Below are positions 7,928 through 16,169 of a stretch of 64,000 nt of DNA, piece by piece. Source of the stretch: Goodfellowiella coeruleoviolacea. Its GTDB lineage: Bacteria; Actinomycetota; Actinomycetes; Mycobacteriales; Pseudonocardiaceae. The DNA is taken from contig NZ_JAMTCK010000002.1 in assembly GCF_024171785.1 (NCBI RefSeq), positions 310,001 to 374,000 of the forward strand, given 5' to 3'. The position numbers and the translations under genes were made by a program. Numbering within the stretch: the first letter of the stretch is position 1; every line of letters starts with the position of its first letter. Under the pieces are notes generated by a model that saw nothing but the letters and a program-made list of their open reading frames with translations, made no database searches and had not been told where the DNA came from.

Positions 7928-8974
7928 ATGATGACCCCGACAGTGACCAGGCAGCGCCCGTGGTGGGTGGCGGCGGCTGCCGCCGTGGCCGCGCTGGTTC
8001 CGACAGCTGGCAGTGCGGTGGCGGCGCCGCCCTCGGTGGCGGCCACCATCGTGGTGGCGGCGGACGGCAGCGGCAACTACCGGACGGTGCAGGCCGCCGT
8101 GGATTCGGTGCCGAGCAACAACACCGCGGCGGTGACGATCTCGATCAAGAAGGGGACCTACACCGGGCTGGTGCGGGTGCCGGCGAACAAGCCCCACATC
8201 ACCTTCGCCGGTGCCACCGGCACCGCCTCGGACGTGGTGCTCTCCGAGAGTCGGCCGGCCAGCCAGTACGGCACGGACGGCAGTGCCACGGTGTTGATCG
8301 CCGCGCCCGACACGGCCGTGCGGGACCTGACCATCCGCAACGCCTACGACGAGGCGGCCAACGGTGCGTCCCAGGCGCTGGCGCTGTACGCCAACGGCGA
8401 CCGGCAGACCTACACCAACGTCCGCTTCCTCGGCAACCAGGACACGCTGCTGACCTGGACGGGGAGCAGTGGCAAGGTGATGCGGCAGTACTTCTACCGC
8501 TGCTACGTGGAGGGTGACGTCGACTTCATCTACGGCTCGGGCACGGCCGTGTTCGACAACAGCCAGATCCACTCGCTGAGCCGGGGGAGCACGTCCAACA
8601 ACGGCTACATCACGGCGGCCAGCACCTACACCAACAACCCGTACGGGTTGCTGTTCGTGAACTCCACGTTCACCAGCAACGCCGCGGCCGGCACGGTGTA
8701 CCTGGGCCGGCCGTGGCACCCGAGCGGTGACGTGAACGCGGTGGCGCAGGTGCTGATCCGCAACTCCACGCTGGGCGCGCACATCAGGACCAGTCAGCCG
8801 TGGACCGACATGAGCGGGTTCTCCTGGAAGGACGCCCGGTTCAGCGAGTACCAGAACACCGGGCCGGGTGCCACGGTCAACAGCAACCGGCCCCAGCTGA
8901 GCAGCGGCCAGGCCGCCAGCTACCTGGCGCGCGACTACCTCGCCGGGTCGGACGGCTGGAACCCGGTCCGGTGA
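7928..8974 (+). CDS. secreted pectin methylesterase (CE8)
   Basis: A 348-residue pectinesterase. A signal peptide (WWVAAAAAVAALVPTAGSAVAA) directs export; the rest is the right-handed beta-helix domain. Visible CE8 motifs are the TVQAAVDSVP start, KKGTYTGLVRV, GDRQTYTNVRFLGNQDTLL (oxyanion Gln and acid Asp), VEGDVDFIYGSG (nucleophile Asp) and YLGRPWHP. It removes methyl esters from homogalacturonan, opening pectin to lyases and hydrolases. There are two adjacent ATG codons behind AAGGGAAGG. The protein has no carbohydrate-binding module. It stands alone, with a LacI-like operator upstream and a hairpin after the stop. Confidence 0.93.
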   Translation: MMTPTVTRQRPWWVAAAAAVAALVPTAGSAVAAPPSVAATIVVAADGSGNYRTVQAAVDSVPSNNTAAVTISIKKGTYTGLVRVPANKPHITFAGATGTASDVVLSESRPASQYGTDGSATVLIAAPDTAVRDLTIRNAYDEAANGASQALALYANGDRQTYTNVRFLGNQDTLLTWTGSSGKVMRQYFYRCYVEGDVDFIYGSGTAVFDNSQIHSLSRGSTSNNGYITAASTYTNNPYGLLFVNSTFTSNAAAGTVYLGRPWHPSGDVNAVAQVLIRNSTLGAHIRTSQPWTDMSGFSWKDARFSEYQNTGPGATVNSNRPQLSSGQAASYLARDYLAGSDGWNPVR

Positions 8975-9002
8975 CCGGTTCGTTCCAGTGTGGACGAAGG
9001 GC

Positions 9003-9045
9003 GGGAGTCCCCCGGCGCCCGGGCGGCGCGCCGGGGCGCGTCCCG
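9003..9045 (+). terminator. GC-rich hairpin after pectinesterase
   Basis: CCCCGGCGC (9010-9018) pairs with GCGCCGGGG (9028-9036) across a 9-nt loop, with GGGA/TCCC outside it. It lies just after the pectinesterase stop codon and is probably a transcription terminator without a strong U-run. Confidence 0.55.
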
Positions 9046-9180
9046 TCTGGTGAATTTCTTACCATGATCTCATGTGTCTCAAGATTCGATAACAACAACT
9101 CGTGATACAGCTCTGAGCTGCGTGGACAGTACTGTCTTGGCAGGGGAACTACCCGATGGCGGGTTTCACGTCGCCGCTGA

Positions 9181-9196
9181 CGTGGTGTAGACCAAT
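9181..9196. promoter_or_regulatory. DasR-type operator (dre) upstream of nagA
   Basis: CGTGGTGTAGACCAAT matches the DasR consensus AGTGGTCTAGACCACT at 13 of 16 positions and lies 55 bp before the nagA start. DasR is the GntR-family repressor of GlcNAc uptake and use in actinomycetes, released by glucosamine-6-phosphate; nagA is a classical target. A separate 12-bp palindrome, GACAGTACTGTC, lies upstream at 9125-9136. Confidence 0.75.
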
Positions 9197-9251
9197 GGCA
9201 GGGATCAGAGCCAGGCAGTGAGGTCGCTGGCCGGGACGTGGTGGAGACGAC

Positions 9252-10406
9252 ATGACGACGGGCGGACGGGTGGAGACGACGTTGACCGGGGCGCGGGTGG
9301 TGACGCCCGACGGTGTCCTGGAATCCGGCTGGGTGCGGGTGCGGGACGGGTTGATCCAGGACGTGGGTGCCGGCCAGCCGCCCGAGGGCGCGGTCGTGGA
9401 CGTGGCCGGCGCCTGGGTGGTGCCCGGGTTCGTCGACATCCACTGCCACGGCGGGGGCGGTGCCGCGTTCACCAACACCCACGTGGACTCGGTGCGCACG
9501 GCCGTGGCCGCCCACCGCAGGCGCGGCACCACCACGATCGTGGCCAGCCTGGTGTCCCGGCCGGTGGCCGAGCTGGCCGAGCAGATCGCGGCGCTGGCCG
9601 AACTGACCGAGGAGGGCCTGGTCGCCGGGGTGCACCTGGAGGGGCCGTTCCTGTCGGCCGCCCGGTGCGGCGCGCACGATCCCGCCATTCTGTGCCCGCC
9701 GGACACCGAGTCGGTGGCCCGGTTGCTCGCGGCCGGGCGCGGTGCGGTGCGCATGGTGACGCTGGCACCGGAACTGGACGGCGCGGTGGCCGCGGTGCGC
9801 CAGCTGGTGGACAACGGGGTGGTGGCGGCGGTCGGGCACACCGACGCCACCGAGGCGCAGGTCCGGCCGGCGGTGGACGCGGGCGCGACCGTGGCCACCC
9901 ACCTGTTCAACGGCATGCGCCCGCTGCACCACCGCGAGCCGGGGCCGGTGGGCTCGCTGCTCGACGACGAGCGGGTCACCGTGGAACTCATCTGCGACCT
10001 GGTGCACCTGCACCCGACCGTGGTCCGGCTGGCCGCACAGCACGCCGGCGCCGGGCGGGTGGTGCTGATCACCGACGCGATCGCGGCGGCCGGGGCCGGT
10101 GACGGCACCTACGACATCGGCGGGCTGGAGGTCACCGTGACCAACGGGGTGCCCACGCTGGCCGGCAGCGACGCGCTGGCCGGCAGCTCGCTGACCATGG
10201 ACGTGGCCTTCCGCAACCTGGTGCGCCACTGCGGCCTGAGCGTGCCCGAGGCGGTGACCGCCACCGCCGCCCGGCCCGCGGCCGTGCTCGGGGTGGCCGA
10301 CCGCGTGGGGGCGCTGCGGGCCGGGCTGGCGGCCGACCTGGTGGTGCTGGACGAGGACCTGCGGGTGCGGGACGTGATGGCCGGCGGGGTGTGGGTGAAG
10401 GACTGA
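9252..10406 (+). CDS. nagA: N-acetylglucosamine-6-phosphate deacetylase
   Basis: A 384-residue amidohydrolase. It removes acetate from GlcNAc-6-phosphate to give glucosamine-6-phosphate, a step of chitin and cell-wall amino-sugar recycling in the cytoplasm. Visible are the HCHGGGG metal motif near residue 62, the metal-ligand Glu in HLEGPFL, the His in AVGHTDATE and THLFNGM, and the catalytic Asp in LITDAIAAAG. Full length for the family. The start is ATG with GGAGAC upstream. The dre-like site 55 bp before the start points to DasR control and release by glucosamine-6-phosphate. No nagB or PTS gene lies beside it. Confidence 0.93.
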   Translation: MTTGGRVETTLTGARVVTPDGVLESGWVRVRDGLIQDVGAGQPPEGAVVDVAGAWVVPGFVDIHCHGGGGAAFTNTHVDSVRTAVAAHRRRGTTTIVASLVSRPVAELAEQIAALAELTEEGLVAGVHLEGPFLSAARCGAHDPAILCPPDTESVARLLAAGRGAVRMVTLAPELDGAVAAVRQLVDNGVVAAVGHTDATEAQVRPAVDAGATVATHLFNGMRPLHHREPGPVGSLLDDERVTVELICDLVHLHPTVVRLAAQHAGAGRVVLITDAIAAAGAGDGTYDIGGLEVTVTNGVPTLAGSDALAGSSLTMDVAFRNLVRHCGLSVPEAVTATAARPAAVLGVADRVGALRAGLAADLVVLDEDLRVRDVMAGGVWVKD

Positions 10407-10805
10407 GCCGGGGGCGCTGACCGGCCGGGCCTGTGCGGCGGCGGGCTGGTGGTCCGCGCGCCTGGTGGGAGTTGGCGCGGCCGGTTCTGGCCCCGGGGCG
10501 GCCGGCATTCCGGTGAGCCGACTTCCCGGGCTATTCACACCGGGGGCGAACCGCGTTACAGTCGGGAGGGTCACTTCTGGGAGCGCTCCCAACGCGGTCG
10601 GTGTCGGCCTGCCGAGCCGCGCGGCGACGCGCGGGAAGGAGGCGATGCCGCGACCGCCGGTGTGCTGGCCGCCCGGCCGGTACCACGAGCCGAAACGATC
10701 AACGCTGGTGTCTGACGACTACGACAGCTGGTTACTGCACGGGCGCGGTGGTGGCCTGCCGTCACCGACCCGACGGCGGGCCGTAGTTGATCGAAGGGAA
10801 GTACC
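10407..10805. other. 399-bp leader region of the AA10 gene
   Basis: No gene that I can support. It holds the CebR-type palindrome at 10578-10591 and about 215 bp of further leader before the LPMO start codon. Confidence 0.6.
10578..10591. promoter_or_regulatory. perfect CebR-type operator upstream of AA10
   Basis: TGGGAGCGCTCCCA, an exact 14-bp palindrome, is identical to the operator of CebR/CelR-type LacI repressors that control cellulose and cello-oligosaccharide genes in Streptomyces and Thermobifida. It lies 215 bp before the LPMO start. The same sequence recurs at 56577-56590. Confidence 0.85.
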
Positions 10806-11510
10806 GTGAGGATACGACGGAGTATCGCTTTCACCGGGACTGCCGTCCTGTCGGCCCTGTTCATGCTCCTGCTCAACGTGAGCCCCGCCTCCGCGCACGG
10901 CGCGATGATGAAGCCGGGCAGCCGCACCTACCTGTGCTGGAAGGACGGGCGCTCGCAGTACGGCAACATCATTCCGATCAACCCGGCCTGTGGTGCCGCG
11001 CAGGCCAAGGGCGGCGACAACGCCTTCTACAACTGGTTCAGCGTGTTGCGTTCGGACGGTGACGGCCGCACCCGCGGCTTCATCCCGGATGGACAGTTGT
11101 GCAGCGGTGGCAACTCGACCTTCACCGGTTTCGACCAGCCCCGCACCGACTGGCCGCTCACCCACCTGACCGCGGGCGCCACCTTCAACTGGTCCTACAA
11201 CGCCTGGGCGGCCCACCCCGGCTGGTTCTACATGTACGTCACCAAGGACGGGTTCAACCCCAGCAAGACCCTGACCTGGAACGACCTTGAGGACCAGCCC
11301 TTCCTCAGCGCCGACCACCCGCCGCTGAGCGGCTCGGTCGGCAGCGAGAGCGCCCAGTACACCTGGACCGGCAAGCTGCCCAGCAACAAGAGCGGCCAGC
11401 ACATCATCTACTCGGTGTGGAAGCGCTCGGACAGCAAGGAGACCTTCTACGGCTGCTCCGACGTGGTCTTCGACGGTGGCAGCGGTCAGGTGACCGGCGT
11501 CAACCGCTGA
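10806..11510 (+). CDS. secreted lytic polysaccharide monooxygenase (AA10)
   Basis: A 234-residue copper monooxygenase. The signal peptide ends PASA, leaving His31 as the mature N-terminus (HGAMMKPGSRTYLCW), the first half of the copper histidine brace; the second ligand is His137 in WAAHPGWF. The C-terminal GCSDVVF carries the Phe that is usual at the axial position in cellulose-active AA10. These enzymes oxidatively break crystalline cellulose or chitin. The CebR box upstream and the resemblance to the ScLPMO10B/C type favour cellulose. It is a single domain with no CBM. The start is GTG with GAAGGGAAG upstream. Confidence 0.92.
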   Translation: MRIRRSIAFTGTAVLSALFMLLLNVSPASAHGAMMKPGSRTYLCWKDGRSQYGNIIPINPACGAAQAKGGDNAFYNWFSVLRSDGDGRTRGFIPDGQLCSGGNSTFTGFDQPRTDWPLTHLTAGATFNWSYNAWAAHPGWFYMYVTKDGFNPSKTLTWNDLEDQPFLSADHPPLSGSVGSESAQYTWTGKLPSNKSGQHIIYSVWKRSDSKETFYGCSDVVFDGGSGQVTGVNR

Positions 11511-11570
11511 GCCGGCCGATCACCACCGCACAACCAGGACAGCCAGAACCCGGTCCGCGCCGGCCGCACC

Positions 11571-11596
11571 CCCGTCCGCCTGCCGGTCGGGACGGG
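11571..11596 (+). terminator. short hairpin after the AA10 gene
   Basis: CCCGTCC (11571-11577) pairs with GGACGGG (11590-11596). Position downstream of the LPMO gene suggests a terminator; no U-run follows. Confidence 0.35.
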
Positions 11597-11606
11597 AACT
11601 GGTTAA

Positions 11607-11656
11607 CCCCTGGTCTGCTCGGGTAACCGCACAGGGGTATCCGAGCAGACCAGGGG
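11607..11656 (+). promoter_or_regulatory. 16-bp perfect inverted repeat burying the hemerythrin ribosome site
   Basis: CCCCTGGTCTGCTCGG (11607-11622) and its exact complement (11641-11656) flank an 18-nt loop. The right arm ends in AGGGG, the only plausible Shine-Dalgarno for the ATG at 11664. In mRNA a hairpin would occlude it; in DNA the arms could be an operator. Either would control the hemerythrin-DUF6098 pair. Confidence 0.7.
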
Positions 11657-11663
11657 AATCACC

Positions 11664-12230
11664 ATGACCGACAGGCACTCCACGGAGTCCGAAGAGGACG
11701 TCATCGCCCTGCTGACCAGACAGCACCAGGAGTTGCGCGCCCTGTTCAGGGAGTTGGACACGGCCACCGGTGCGCAGCGCGCCGAGACGTTCCGCCAGCT
11801 GGTACGGCTGCTCGTGGTGCACGAGACCGCCGAGGAGGAGGTCGTGCACCCGGTGGCCAGGCGGGCGGCCGGCGGCGCGGCCATTGTGGACGCCCGCGTC
11901 GGCGAGGAGGTCCGGGCCAAGAAGCTGTTGGGCACCCTCACCGAACTGGGGCCGGATGCCGAGGGCTTTGACAGCCTGCTGATCCAGTTGCGCGAGGACG
12001 TGCTGGCCCACTCCAGGCACGAGGAGCAGGAGGAGTTCCCCAGGCTGCGCGCGCAGTGCGACGAGGAGAAGCTGCGGCGGATGGCCGGGGTGGTGCGGGC
12101 CGCCGAGGCCGCCGCCCCCACCCGGCCGCACCTGGGGCCGGCCCGCCCGACCGGCAACGTGCTGGTCGCCACCCCGCTGGCGCTGGTGGAGCGGGTTCGG
12201 GAACTGCTGCGCCGGGCAATGGGGCACTGA
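11664..12230 (+). CDS. hemerythrin HHE domain protein
   Basis: A 188-residue cytoplasmic protein with a hemerythrin-like four-helix domain. The iron ligands appear as LTRQHQELRALFRELD, LVVHETAEEEVVHPV and LAHSRHEEQEEFPRL, giving the H...HxxxE...HxxxE pattern of non-heme di-iron HHE proteins. Such proteins bind oxygen or NO or act in oxidative stress; the exact role is not visible. The C-terminal 50 residues are Pro/Ala-rich with a short helix. Its stop is directly followed by the ATG of the DUF6098 gene. Translation probably depends on melting the hairpin that contains its ribosome site. Confidence 0.88.
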   Translation: MTDRHSTESEEDVIALLTRQHQELRALFRELDTATGAQRAETFRQLVRLLVVHETAEEEVVHPVARRAAGGAAIVDARVGEEVRAKKLLGTLTELGPDAEGFDSLLIQLREDVLAHSRHEEQEEFPRLRAQCDEEKLRRMAGVVRAAEAAAPTRPHLGPARPTGNVLVATPLALVERVRELLRRAMGH

Positions 12231-12731
12231 ATGCGCGGGACGGATGAGCCCCCCGAGCGGGGCGGGTACGACCTCGACACCATCGGCACCCTGGACGAAC
12301 TGGCCGACCTGGTCTCCACGGCCGGCACCGACGAGGCCCTGTACCTGCGCTGGTCCAAGGGACCGGACGTGGACCTGGCCGCGCACGGCGGTGAACAGTC
12401 CAGTCGGGACGGTCTCACCGGCATCCCCCTGCCCGGACTGTCGGCCAACCCGCTGCAGGTCGAGCCGTGGTGGGGCGACCGGCCAGTCCGGCTGTGGGTG
12501 GCCCGCCGGCTGCACGACTACCGGCACCTCCGCGAGTTGCGCGGGCCCGGGGTGGCGCCGTGGGTGCTGGCCGGTGAGGAAGTCGCCCGCGGCCCGGACA
12601 ACGAGCCGCTGGTGGTCTGCCACCGGCCCGTCGCCTGGGTCGCCGAGTCAGCGCTGCGCGAGTGCGAGCGGGTGGTCGCCGACGAGCGGGGCGCGGCGGA
12701 GTGGGGGCCGCTGGACCGCAGGAGCGGCTGA
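12231..12731 (+). CDS. DUF6098 family protein
   Basis: A 166-residue soluble protein of actinobacterial family DUF6098. Recognisable parts are LDELADLVSTAGTDEALYLRWSKGP, a central SRDGLTGIPLPGLSANPL, and the C-terminal VARGPDNEPLVVCHRPVAWVAE. No catalytic motif is evident. Its ATG abuts the hemerythrin stop codon without a spacer, so it is likely translated by coupling and shares the regulation of that gene. Function unknown; a stress-related role is only guilt by association. Confidence 0.75.
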   Translation: MRGTDEPPERGGYDLDTIGTLDELADLVSTAGTDEALYLRWSKGPDVDLAAHGGEQSSRDGLTGIPLPGLSANPLQVEPWWGDRPVRLWVARRLHDYRHLRELRGPGVAPWVLAGEEVARGPDNEPLVVCHRPVAWVAESALRECERVVADERGAAEWGPLDRRSG

Positions 12732-12816
12732 ACCAGGACCCCGCCCCGGCCACCCCTGCCCGCCTCGTCCAGCACGGGTTGACCTGACCGGCTGAGCGCG
12801 CCGGGTGCTGGTCCGT

Positions 12817-12825
12817 CCACTGTGG
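12817..12825. repeat. intergenic CCACTGTGG palindrome
   Basis: One of several copies of CCAC(A/T)GTGG in gaps of this window (also 16959, 16972, 20345, 20364, 26561 and 58803). Here it lies 57 bp before the epimerase gene. Confidence 0.5.
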
Positions 12826-12881
12826 TCGATCCGGTTCCGGGTGGTGGAACCTCCGCCTGTCCGCCGAGAGGAGTCGACCAG

Positions 12882-13958
12882 ATGAAGGTCGTGGTGACCG
12901 GAGCCACCGGCAGCATCGGAACCGCGTTCGTCCGGCTGGCCCGGGCGCTGCCGTGGCAGGTCGTCGGCCTGGCCAGGCGCACCCCCACCGCGGACACCGG
13001 CGAGCACGCCGGAGTGTCCTGGGTGAGCTGCGAACTCGGGGCGCCCGATGCCGAGGACCGGCTGCGCGCGGTGTTCGCCGACGCGGCCGCGGTGGTGCAC
13101 CTGGCCTGGGCGATCCAGCCGCGCCGCGGTGATCCGCCCATGCGCCGGACCAACATCCGCGGCACCCGCCAGGTGCTGCACGCCGCTGCCCTGGCCGGGG
13201 TGCCGCACGTGGTGTGCGCGTCCTCGGTCGCCGCGTACACGCCGGGCAACCGCTGGCAGCGGGTGGACGAGAACTGGCCGCTGGGCGGTATCCCGGACAG
13301 CGCCTACAGCCGGGGCAAGGCCGAGCTGGAGCAGCTGCTGGACGGCTTCGCCCTGGCCCACCCTCGCGTGCGGCTGGCCAGGATCCGGCCGGCCGCGGTG
13401 GTGCAGCACGACGCCGGCGGTCAGATCCTGCGGTGGACGCTCAGCCCGCTGGTGCCGCCCGGCCTGGTGGGGCGGTCGTGGCTGCCCGTGCCGGTGTGGC
13501 CGGGGCTGCGCGCGCAGATCGTGCACGCCGACGACGTCGCCGAGGCGTTGCGGCTGATCGTGGCCAATCGGGTGGCCGGGCAGTTCAACCTGGCCGCGGA
13601 GCCGGTGCTCGGCGCGGACCAGCTCGCCCGGCTGCTCGGCGGGTTCCCGGTGCCGCTGCCCCGTGCGGTGTGGGCGGCACTGGCCTGGCCGAGCTGGCGG
13701 GTCGGCGTGCAACCGGCCCACCCGGGCTGGCTGGCCCTGGCCGACCGGGCGTGTCTGGTCACCACCTCGCGGGCGCGCGAGGTGCTGGACTGGCGGCCCC
13801 GCCACGACGCGGTGCGCGCCCTGGCCGACCTGGTCGCGGGCATGGCCAGGGGCGCGGGCACCGCCACCGGGGCGTTGGCCCCGCTCGACCACACCGGCCT
13901 GACCGAGCGGGTCCGCGGGATGCGCCTCGGTCGGCCCAGCCACCAGTCCCAGCGCTGA
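12882..13958 (+). CDS. NAD-dependent epimerase/dehydratase family protein
   Basis: A 358-residue extended short-chain dehydrogenase. The N-terminal MKVVVTGATGSIGTAF is a complete TGxxGxxG Rossmann motif for NAD(P); VVHLAWAIQP follows, then SSVAAY (Ser) and the catalytic pair in SAYSRGKAE (YxxxK). It acts on a nucleotide sugar or a similar substrate. The start is ATG with GAGAGGAG upstream. It stands alone between DUF6098 and an FAD oxidoreductase, so the substrate cannot be deduced. The last 45 residues are not typical of the family. Confidence 0.85.
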   Translation: MKVVVTGATGSIGTAFVRLARALPWQVVGLARRTPTADTGEHAGVSWVSCELGAPDAEDRLRAVFADAAAVVHLAWAIQPRRGDPPMRRTNIRGTRQVLHAAALAGVPHVVCASSVAAYTPGNRWQRVDENWPLGGIPDSAYSRGKAELEQLLDGFALAHPRVRLARIRPAAVVQHDAGGQILRWTLSPLVPPGLVGRSWLPVPVWPGLRAQIVHADDVAEALRLIVANRVAGQFNLAAEPVLGADQLARLLGGFPVPLPRAVWAALAWPSWRVGVQPAHPGWLALADRACLVTTSRAREVLDWRPRHDAVRALADLVAGMARGAGTATGALAPLDHTGLTERVRGMRLGRPSHQSQR

Positions 13959-14025
13959 CCACCAGCCCGGCGGCCGGTGCCAGCTCGTGCGAGAGTGGGC
14001 GGGACAGCCGATCAAGGGGGATGAG

Positions 14026-15618
14026 TTGAGCGTCGAGACCGTTGACGCCGTGGTGGTCGGGGCCGGGCAGAACGGCCTGGTCGCGGCCAACGTCCTGGCC
14101 GACGCCGGCTGGGACGTGCTGGTGCTGGAGGCGGCGGACGTCCCCGGCGGCTCGGTGGCCAGCGCCGAGATCACCGCGCCGGGTTTCCGCAGCGACCTGT
14201 GCAGCGCGTTCTACCCGCTCGGCGTGGCCTCACCCGTGTTCGCCGAACTCGACCTGGGCGACTACGGGCTGCGCTGGCGGCGCGCGCCCGCGGTGCTGGC
14301 GCACGTGCTGCCCGACCAGCGGGTCGCCGTGGTGTGGCCGGACGCCGAGCGCACCGCCGAGTCGGTGGCCGCCTTCGCCCCGGCTGACGCGGCTGCCTGG
14401 CAGGCCGAGGTGGCCGACTGGCAGCGGCTGCGCACCGACCTGCTGGACGCCCTGCTGCGTCCGTTCCCGCCGGTGCGCGCCGGGGCTCGGCTGCTGCGCC
14501 GGGTGGGCACGGCCGACGCGCTGCGCCTGGTGCGCCGGCTCACCCTGTCGGTGCGGCGGCTGGGGGAGGAGCGCTTCGCCGGGGCGGGCGCACGCCTGCT
14601 GTACGCGGGCAACGCGCTGCACACCGATCTCGGTCCGGATGTCGCGGGCAGTGCCGCGTTCGGCTGGCTGCTGGCCATGCTCGCCCAGGACGTCGGCTTT
14701 CCCGTGCCCGAGGGCGGCGCGGACCAGATCACCGGCGCGTTGCTGCGCCGGCTCACCGCGCGCGGCGGCCGGGTGGAGTGCGGCCGGCGGGTCAGCGAGG
14801 TGCTGGTGGCCGGCGGGCGGGCGCTCGGCGTGCGGGACGCGGCCGGGCAACCGGTGCGGGCCAGGCACGCGGTGCTGGCCGACGTGCCGGCCCCGGCCCT
14901 GTACCGGGAGCTGGTGGCCGCCCACCACCTGCCGGCGCGGCTGCTCGCCGACCTGGACGGGTTCCAGTGGGACAACTCGACCATCAAGGTGGACTGGGCG
15001 CTGTCCACGCCCATTCCCTGGCTGGACGAGCGGGTCGGCCGCTCGGCCGTGGTGCACCTGGGCACCGACCTGGACGGGCTGAGCACGTTCAGCGCCGAGC
15101 TGACCAACAAGACCGTGCCCCGCGACCCGTTCGTCATCCTGGGGCAGATGACCACCAGCGACCCGTCCCGCTCGCCCGAGGGCACCGAGGTGGTGTGGGC
15201 CTACACCCACGTCCCCCGGGGCATCCGCTGGAGCGGCGACGACCTGCGCCGCGCCGCCGACCGGCTGGAACAGGTGATCCAGCGGCACGCGCCCGGCTTC
15301 ACCGACCGCGTGCTGGCCCGCAGCGTGCAGGGGCCGGCCGACCTGGAGGGGCACAACCGGAGCCTGGTGGAGGGTGCGATCAACGCGGGCACCGCCGCGA
15401 TCCACCAGCAGCTGGTGCTGCGCCCGGTTCCGGGGCTGGGCCGCGCGGACACCCCGGTGGACCGGTTGTTCCTGGCCAGCGCGTCAGCGCACCCCGGAGG
15501 CGGGGTGCACGGGGCCTGCGGGGCCAACGCCGCCAGGGCCGCACTGGCCAGGGCCGGACTGGGCGGGGCGGCGTACGCCGCGGCCGTCCGGGCCGCGCAC
15601 CGCCTGATCTACTCCTGA
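14026..15618 (+). CDS. phytoene dehydrogenase-like NAD(P)/FAD-dependent oxidoreductase
   Basis: About 530 residues. The N-terminal VDAVVVGAGQNGLVAANVLADAGWDVLVLEA is the FAD-binding GxGxxG fold with the acidic residue ending strand two, followed by PGGS. The C-terminus VDRLFLASASAHPGGGVHGACGANAARAAL is the second FAD motif of phytoene-desaturase-like amine oxidoreductases (COG1233, PYROXD2 type). No carotenoid genes are nearby, so a carotenoid substrate should not be assumed. I chose TTG at 14026, five bases after AAGGGGG, over an in-frame GTG without a ribosome site. Probably cytoplasmic or membrane-associated. Confidence 0.85.
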   Translation: MSVETVDAVVVGAGQNGLVAANVLADAGWDVLVLEAADVPGGSVASAEITAPGFRSDLCSAFYPLGVASPVFAELDLGDYGLRWRRAPAVLAHVLPDQRVAVVWPDAERTAESVAAFAPADAAAWQAEVADWQRLRTDLLDALLRPFPPVRAGARLLRRVGTADALRLVRRLTLSVRRLGEERFAGAGARLLYAGNALHTDLGPDVAGSAAFGWLLAMLAQDVGFPVPEGGADQITGALLRRLTARGGRVECGRRVSEVLVAGGRALGVRDAAGQPVRARHAVLADVPAPALYRELVAAHHLPARLLADLDGFQWDNSTIKVDWALSTPIPWLDERVGRSAVVHLGTDLDGLSTFSAELTNKTVPRDPFVILGQMTTSDPSRSPEGTEVVWAYTHVPRGIRWSGDDLRRAADRLEQVIQRHAPGFTDRVLARSVQGPADLEGHNRSLVEGAINAGTAAIHQQLVLRPVPGLGRADTPVDRLFLASASAHPGGGVHGACGANAARAALARAGLGGAAYAAAVRAAHRLIYS

Positions 15619-15629
15619 TCCGGTCTGCT

Positions 15630-15675
15630 CCTGACCGGGCGCGGCGGCGCGGCCTGACGGCCTGACCGGGCGCGG
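15630..15675. repeat. 15-bp direct repeat in a convergent gap
   Basis: CCTGACCGGGCGCGG occurs at 15630-15644 and 15661-15675, between the converging ends of the oxidoreductase and the SRPBCC gene. The purpose is unknown; it may contribute to 3' structure. Confidence 0.6.
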
Positions 15676-15678
15676 GCG

Positions 15679-16125
15679 TCAGGCGGGGGACTGCTTGCGC
15701 ACGGCCAGGCTGGCCAGGCGCGCGAGCGCCTCGGTGTTGCGGGGCCGCAGCAGCACCTCCTGCACCACCCGGGGCAGCAGCCGGGCTGGTGCGTGCACGA
15801 ACTCCTCACCCATGACCACCCGGGTGGTGTTGGTGCCCACCGGCTCCAGGGTGAGCACCACCCGGGCCGCGCCGAACGGCCACATGCCCGCCTGCAACTC
15901 CAGGCAGCGCCCCGGTTCCACGCCGCGGACCACGGTCACGTCCCGCACCTGCAGCGGCCAGGGGCCGATGCTGTGGTGGATGCGCGAGCCCAGGGTGGGC
16001 CACTCGGCGTCCACCTCCCGGATGTGGGAGGCGCCCACCACCCACCCGGCGTAGGACCAGCCGTCGGCGAGCACGGCGAAGACCTGGTTCGGCGGAGCCT
16101 GGACCACGCGACTGACCTCGATCAC
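15679..16125 (-). CDS. SRPBCC (START-like) family protein
   Basis: A 148-residue polyketide-cyclase/START-like fold protein: IEVSRVVQAPPNQVFAVLADGWSYAGWVVGASHIREVD is the typical first strand, helices and Trp-rich turn. These proteins carry hydrophobic ligands in a cleft; the ligand is unknown. GTG start at 16125 with AAAGGGG eight bases upstream. It lies 44 bp downstream of a membrane protein gene on the same strand and converges with the FAD oxidoreductase, so co-transcription with the former is likely. Confidence 0.82.
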   Translation of the reverse strand: MIEVSRVVQAPPNQVFAVLADGWSYAGWVVGASHIREVDAEWPTLGSRIHHSIGPWPLQVRDVTVVRGVEPGRCLELQAGMWPFGAARVVLTLEPVGTNTTRVVMGEEFVHAPARLLPRVVQEVLLRPRNTEALARLASLAVRKQSPA

Positions 16126-16169
16126 CTGGCTACCCCTTTCCGCTGACTGCCCTGACTGCGGTTCCCCCG

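Noticed and set aside
9125-9136. GACAGTACTGTC palindrome considered as an SOS/LexA box
   Set aside because: It lacks the GAAC-N4-GTTC pattern of actinobacterial LexA sites and precedes nagA, which is not a repair gene.
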